A model generated the notes under the pieces. It did not search any database and was not told where the DNA came from. It was given only the letters and a program-made list of their open reading frames with translations. Positions 55,701-58,617 of a stretch of 64,000 bases of DNA are shown in pieces (position 1 is the first letter of the stretch; every line of letters starts with the position of its first letter). Origin of the DNA: Pteria penguin (taxonomy: Eukaryota; Mollusca; Bivalvia; Pterioida; Pteriidae). Where the stretch lies: NCBI GenBank assembly GCA_035048485.1, contig CM068584.1:57227739-57291738 (forward strand), in the 5' to 3' direction. The position numbers and the translations under genes are program-made.

Positions 55701-58585
55701 TAAAATTATGATCTTATCAATATTTTTAGCTTTAAGTTTATTTCTTTAACAAAGTGTATCGTATCGAAAATAACCGAATTGAAGGTCTGAACCGTGATAC
55801 CTATCATGGGGAAAGCGTATCGTTTCACCCCTAATGGCTGCTATCTTGGATTACGGATAGTACTATTAAACACAAAGTTGGTAGAAGACTCTGAGGACTT
55901 ACTTCCTGTAAGGCTCTGGTGAAATTCTAAGAAGCATTTTTTGAAGAAGTCGAAAATATGTCAACCAATTGGGTCCCATGGCAGTCATCTTTAATTACTG
56001 ATTGGGTCAAACTCAAAGAACACAAACTTCGTTGAAGACCTTGGGAACTTACTTCCTATAAGGCTTAGTGAAATTCTAAGCAGCATTTTTTGAAGAAGTC
56101 GAAAATATGTCAACCAATCGGGTCCCATGGCAGTCATCTTTAATTATTGATTGGGTCAAAGAACACAAACTTCTTTGAAGACCTTGGGAACTTACTTCCT
56201 ATAAGGCTTAGTGAAATTCTGAGCAGCAGTTTTGGAGAAGTCGAAAATGTGTCAACCAATCAAGGTCCATGGTGGCCATCTTGGATTACAGACTAGCCGG
56301 AAAAACGAATTTGGTGCAGGACCTTGAGTACTTACTTCATAAAAGGTTTGGTGAAATTCTGTGTAGTGGTTTTGGAGGAGAAAACGAAAATGTGCAAACC
56401 AATCAGGGCCCATGGCAGCCATCTTGGATTACAGATCGGTTTGAAAAACACAAACGTGGTAGAGGACCTTGAGTACTTATTTCCTATAAAGCTTGGTGAA
56501 ATTCTGTGCTATAGTTTTGGAGAAGAAGTTGAAAATGTGAAAAATTAAGGACGAATGGACAATGGACAACGATTGATCACAATATCTCACATGAGCGTTC
56601 GGCTCAGGTGAGCTAGATAGCAGGGACTATAAGCACTAACAGTTAGGTCTGCAATAAAACACTAAGCTCACGATACCATATATATTGCGATTTTTGGCCA
56701 CGATACGATTCGTACCATGATAATTTATTCATATTAATGTAGAAATAAAAGCATTTCTGTAATGTGTCAAAAAAGAAGCATATTAATAAGGTGGGTGGCC
56801 ATTTTCGTGGTATTTCCACGTTTGTAACTCACATCCAAGTGTCCTATCTTCAAAACAGTTTTGTCTATGTCACCCCAAAGCCCCCTTCTTAGAAAATCCA
56901 AAATACCCCCACACATAACCTTAAATGCAACAGAAGCGTTCTTTTTCTTAATTTTGGACATGCTGTTGTCGGGTACTGACATGTTAAGTAATAAGGTAAT
57001 ACTAAACAGGAATAACTGAAATGAATCGTAACGCAATGATACCGACCATCCTCGTATTGTGAACTGAATCGTTGTCTTGAATCACGGTTAATCGAGAACT
57101 GCGGTGAATCACTGCAGCCCTACTTACAATAAATAAATATCTAATAAACTTCTATCATAAATAATATGCATGAGAGTGAATTGAAGAATCTCTTGTTCCT
57201 TTGAACAGATAGGCAGATGGACAAAGGTACAGTTTAACTTAGAGCAGAGCAGATATATAGACAAAGTTATTCTTATACATGTTTTGTGTTGTTTGGTAGA
57301 AAGCAACTTAATGATGAGCAAGGAGATCGATTGAGGTGAAGCGGACATTTTCTGACGAGATGCAATGTTCAGGTCATGATTGAGGGCCATCCAGCGTTCA
57401 TATTAATCCATGATAGAAACTCAAACTGAACTGGTTCAAATTTTTGTTCAACTTTTTTGGGGGGCCTCTGAGTCTGTGTAAAGCTTTTTTGTCTCGCTCT
57501 TATTTTTTACCGTGCTCGTATTCCTGAATATGCACTATTGCTGTTGTTTTCTACAGTGAATATTCACATAAACACATAATTAATCATTATTGGCAGAGCA
57601 CTGCCTTATTTGGTGAATTAAAACCAACGAAATATAATTCGAAAAATTGCATTTCTTTTACGAAAACATCGAGGCATTTCAGTTTTAAATTTTGCATATA
57701 ACACAAAAATTATACTTTATACATTACTGGAAAAATACGACATTGTCATAATTTATCCTTTTCATGCTATAATGTATACGGTAAAACCACTTCTTACGCC
57801 AATGAAAATGGCCTTAATTTAGCGCCATTAAATGCCATGAAGAAAGGTGACAATGACCCTTATATGGGATTAAAAGCAAAGGACCACAGCCAAAACTGTA
57901 CAGATACAACAAGACCACAAGCTCCACACAAGAAACTGCTTAAAAGGGTAAAGTATGATTGTAAAGCTAGGTGTTAAGGTCATAGTTAAAGTCAAGGTGA
58001 CAAAAAAGTTTCAATTCAGTAGTTCTCATCAAAGACTATTCACATGCCAGGAATCATGTTTGTGGCACTCATCATTCTTGAGAACGAATCTAAAAGTAAC
58101 AAGAGTTGTCAGAAGACAACATGGCTCACTGTTGGGGCATTGATGGAAAGGGTGAATTTAAAGTGATTTAACCCAATCGTAAAGTTTTTGTGAAGTAGGT
58201 GAAAGTTCAAGTTCATGACGTCAAAATAAATGATCTCAATTGAAAAGTCTAATCATAAAGAATCTTCATATGAAGTTTCAAAGCCCTAACCCTTAAAGTT
58301 AAGAGGTAGGTCAAACTCCAAGGTCAAAGTTATGGAATCAAAAGTCATGGTCTCAAATAATAGGTCTTTTTACAAGATATATATATACATAAAGTCTTAC
58401 TCATTATAGTTCAAAAGATAAAGCCCAGGTTAAAGTTTTTTTAAAGTAGGTCCAACTCCAAGGTCAAGGTCATGAGGTCGAAAGTCATGGTCTCCAATGC
58501 AAGGTCTCATCACAAGGAATCTATATGTGAAGTTTCAAAACCCTACCTTTTACTGTTCAAGATATAGCCCAGGTTACAGTTTCTG

Positions 58586-58617
<32 letters not shown>
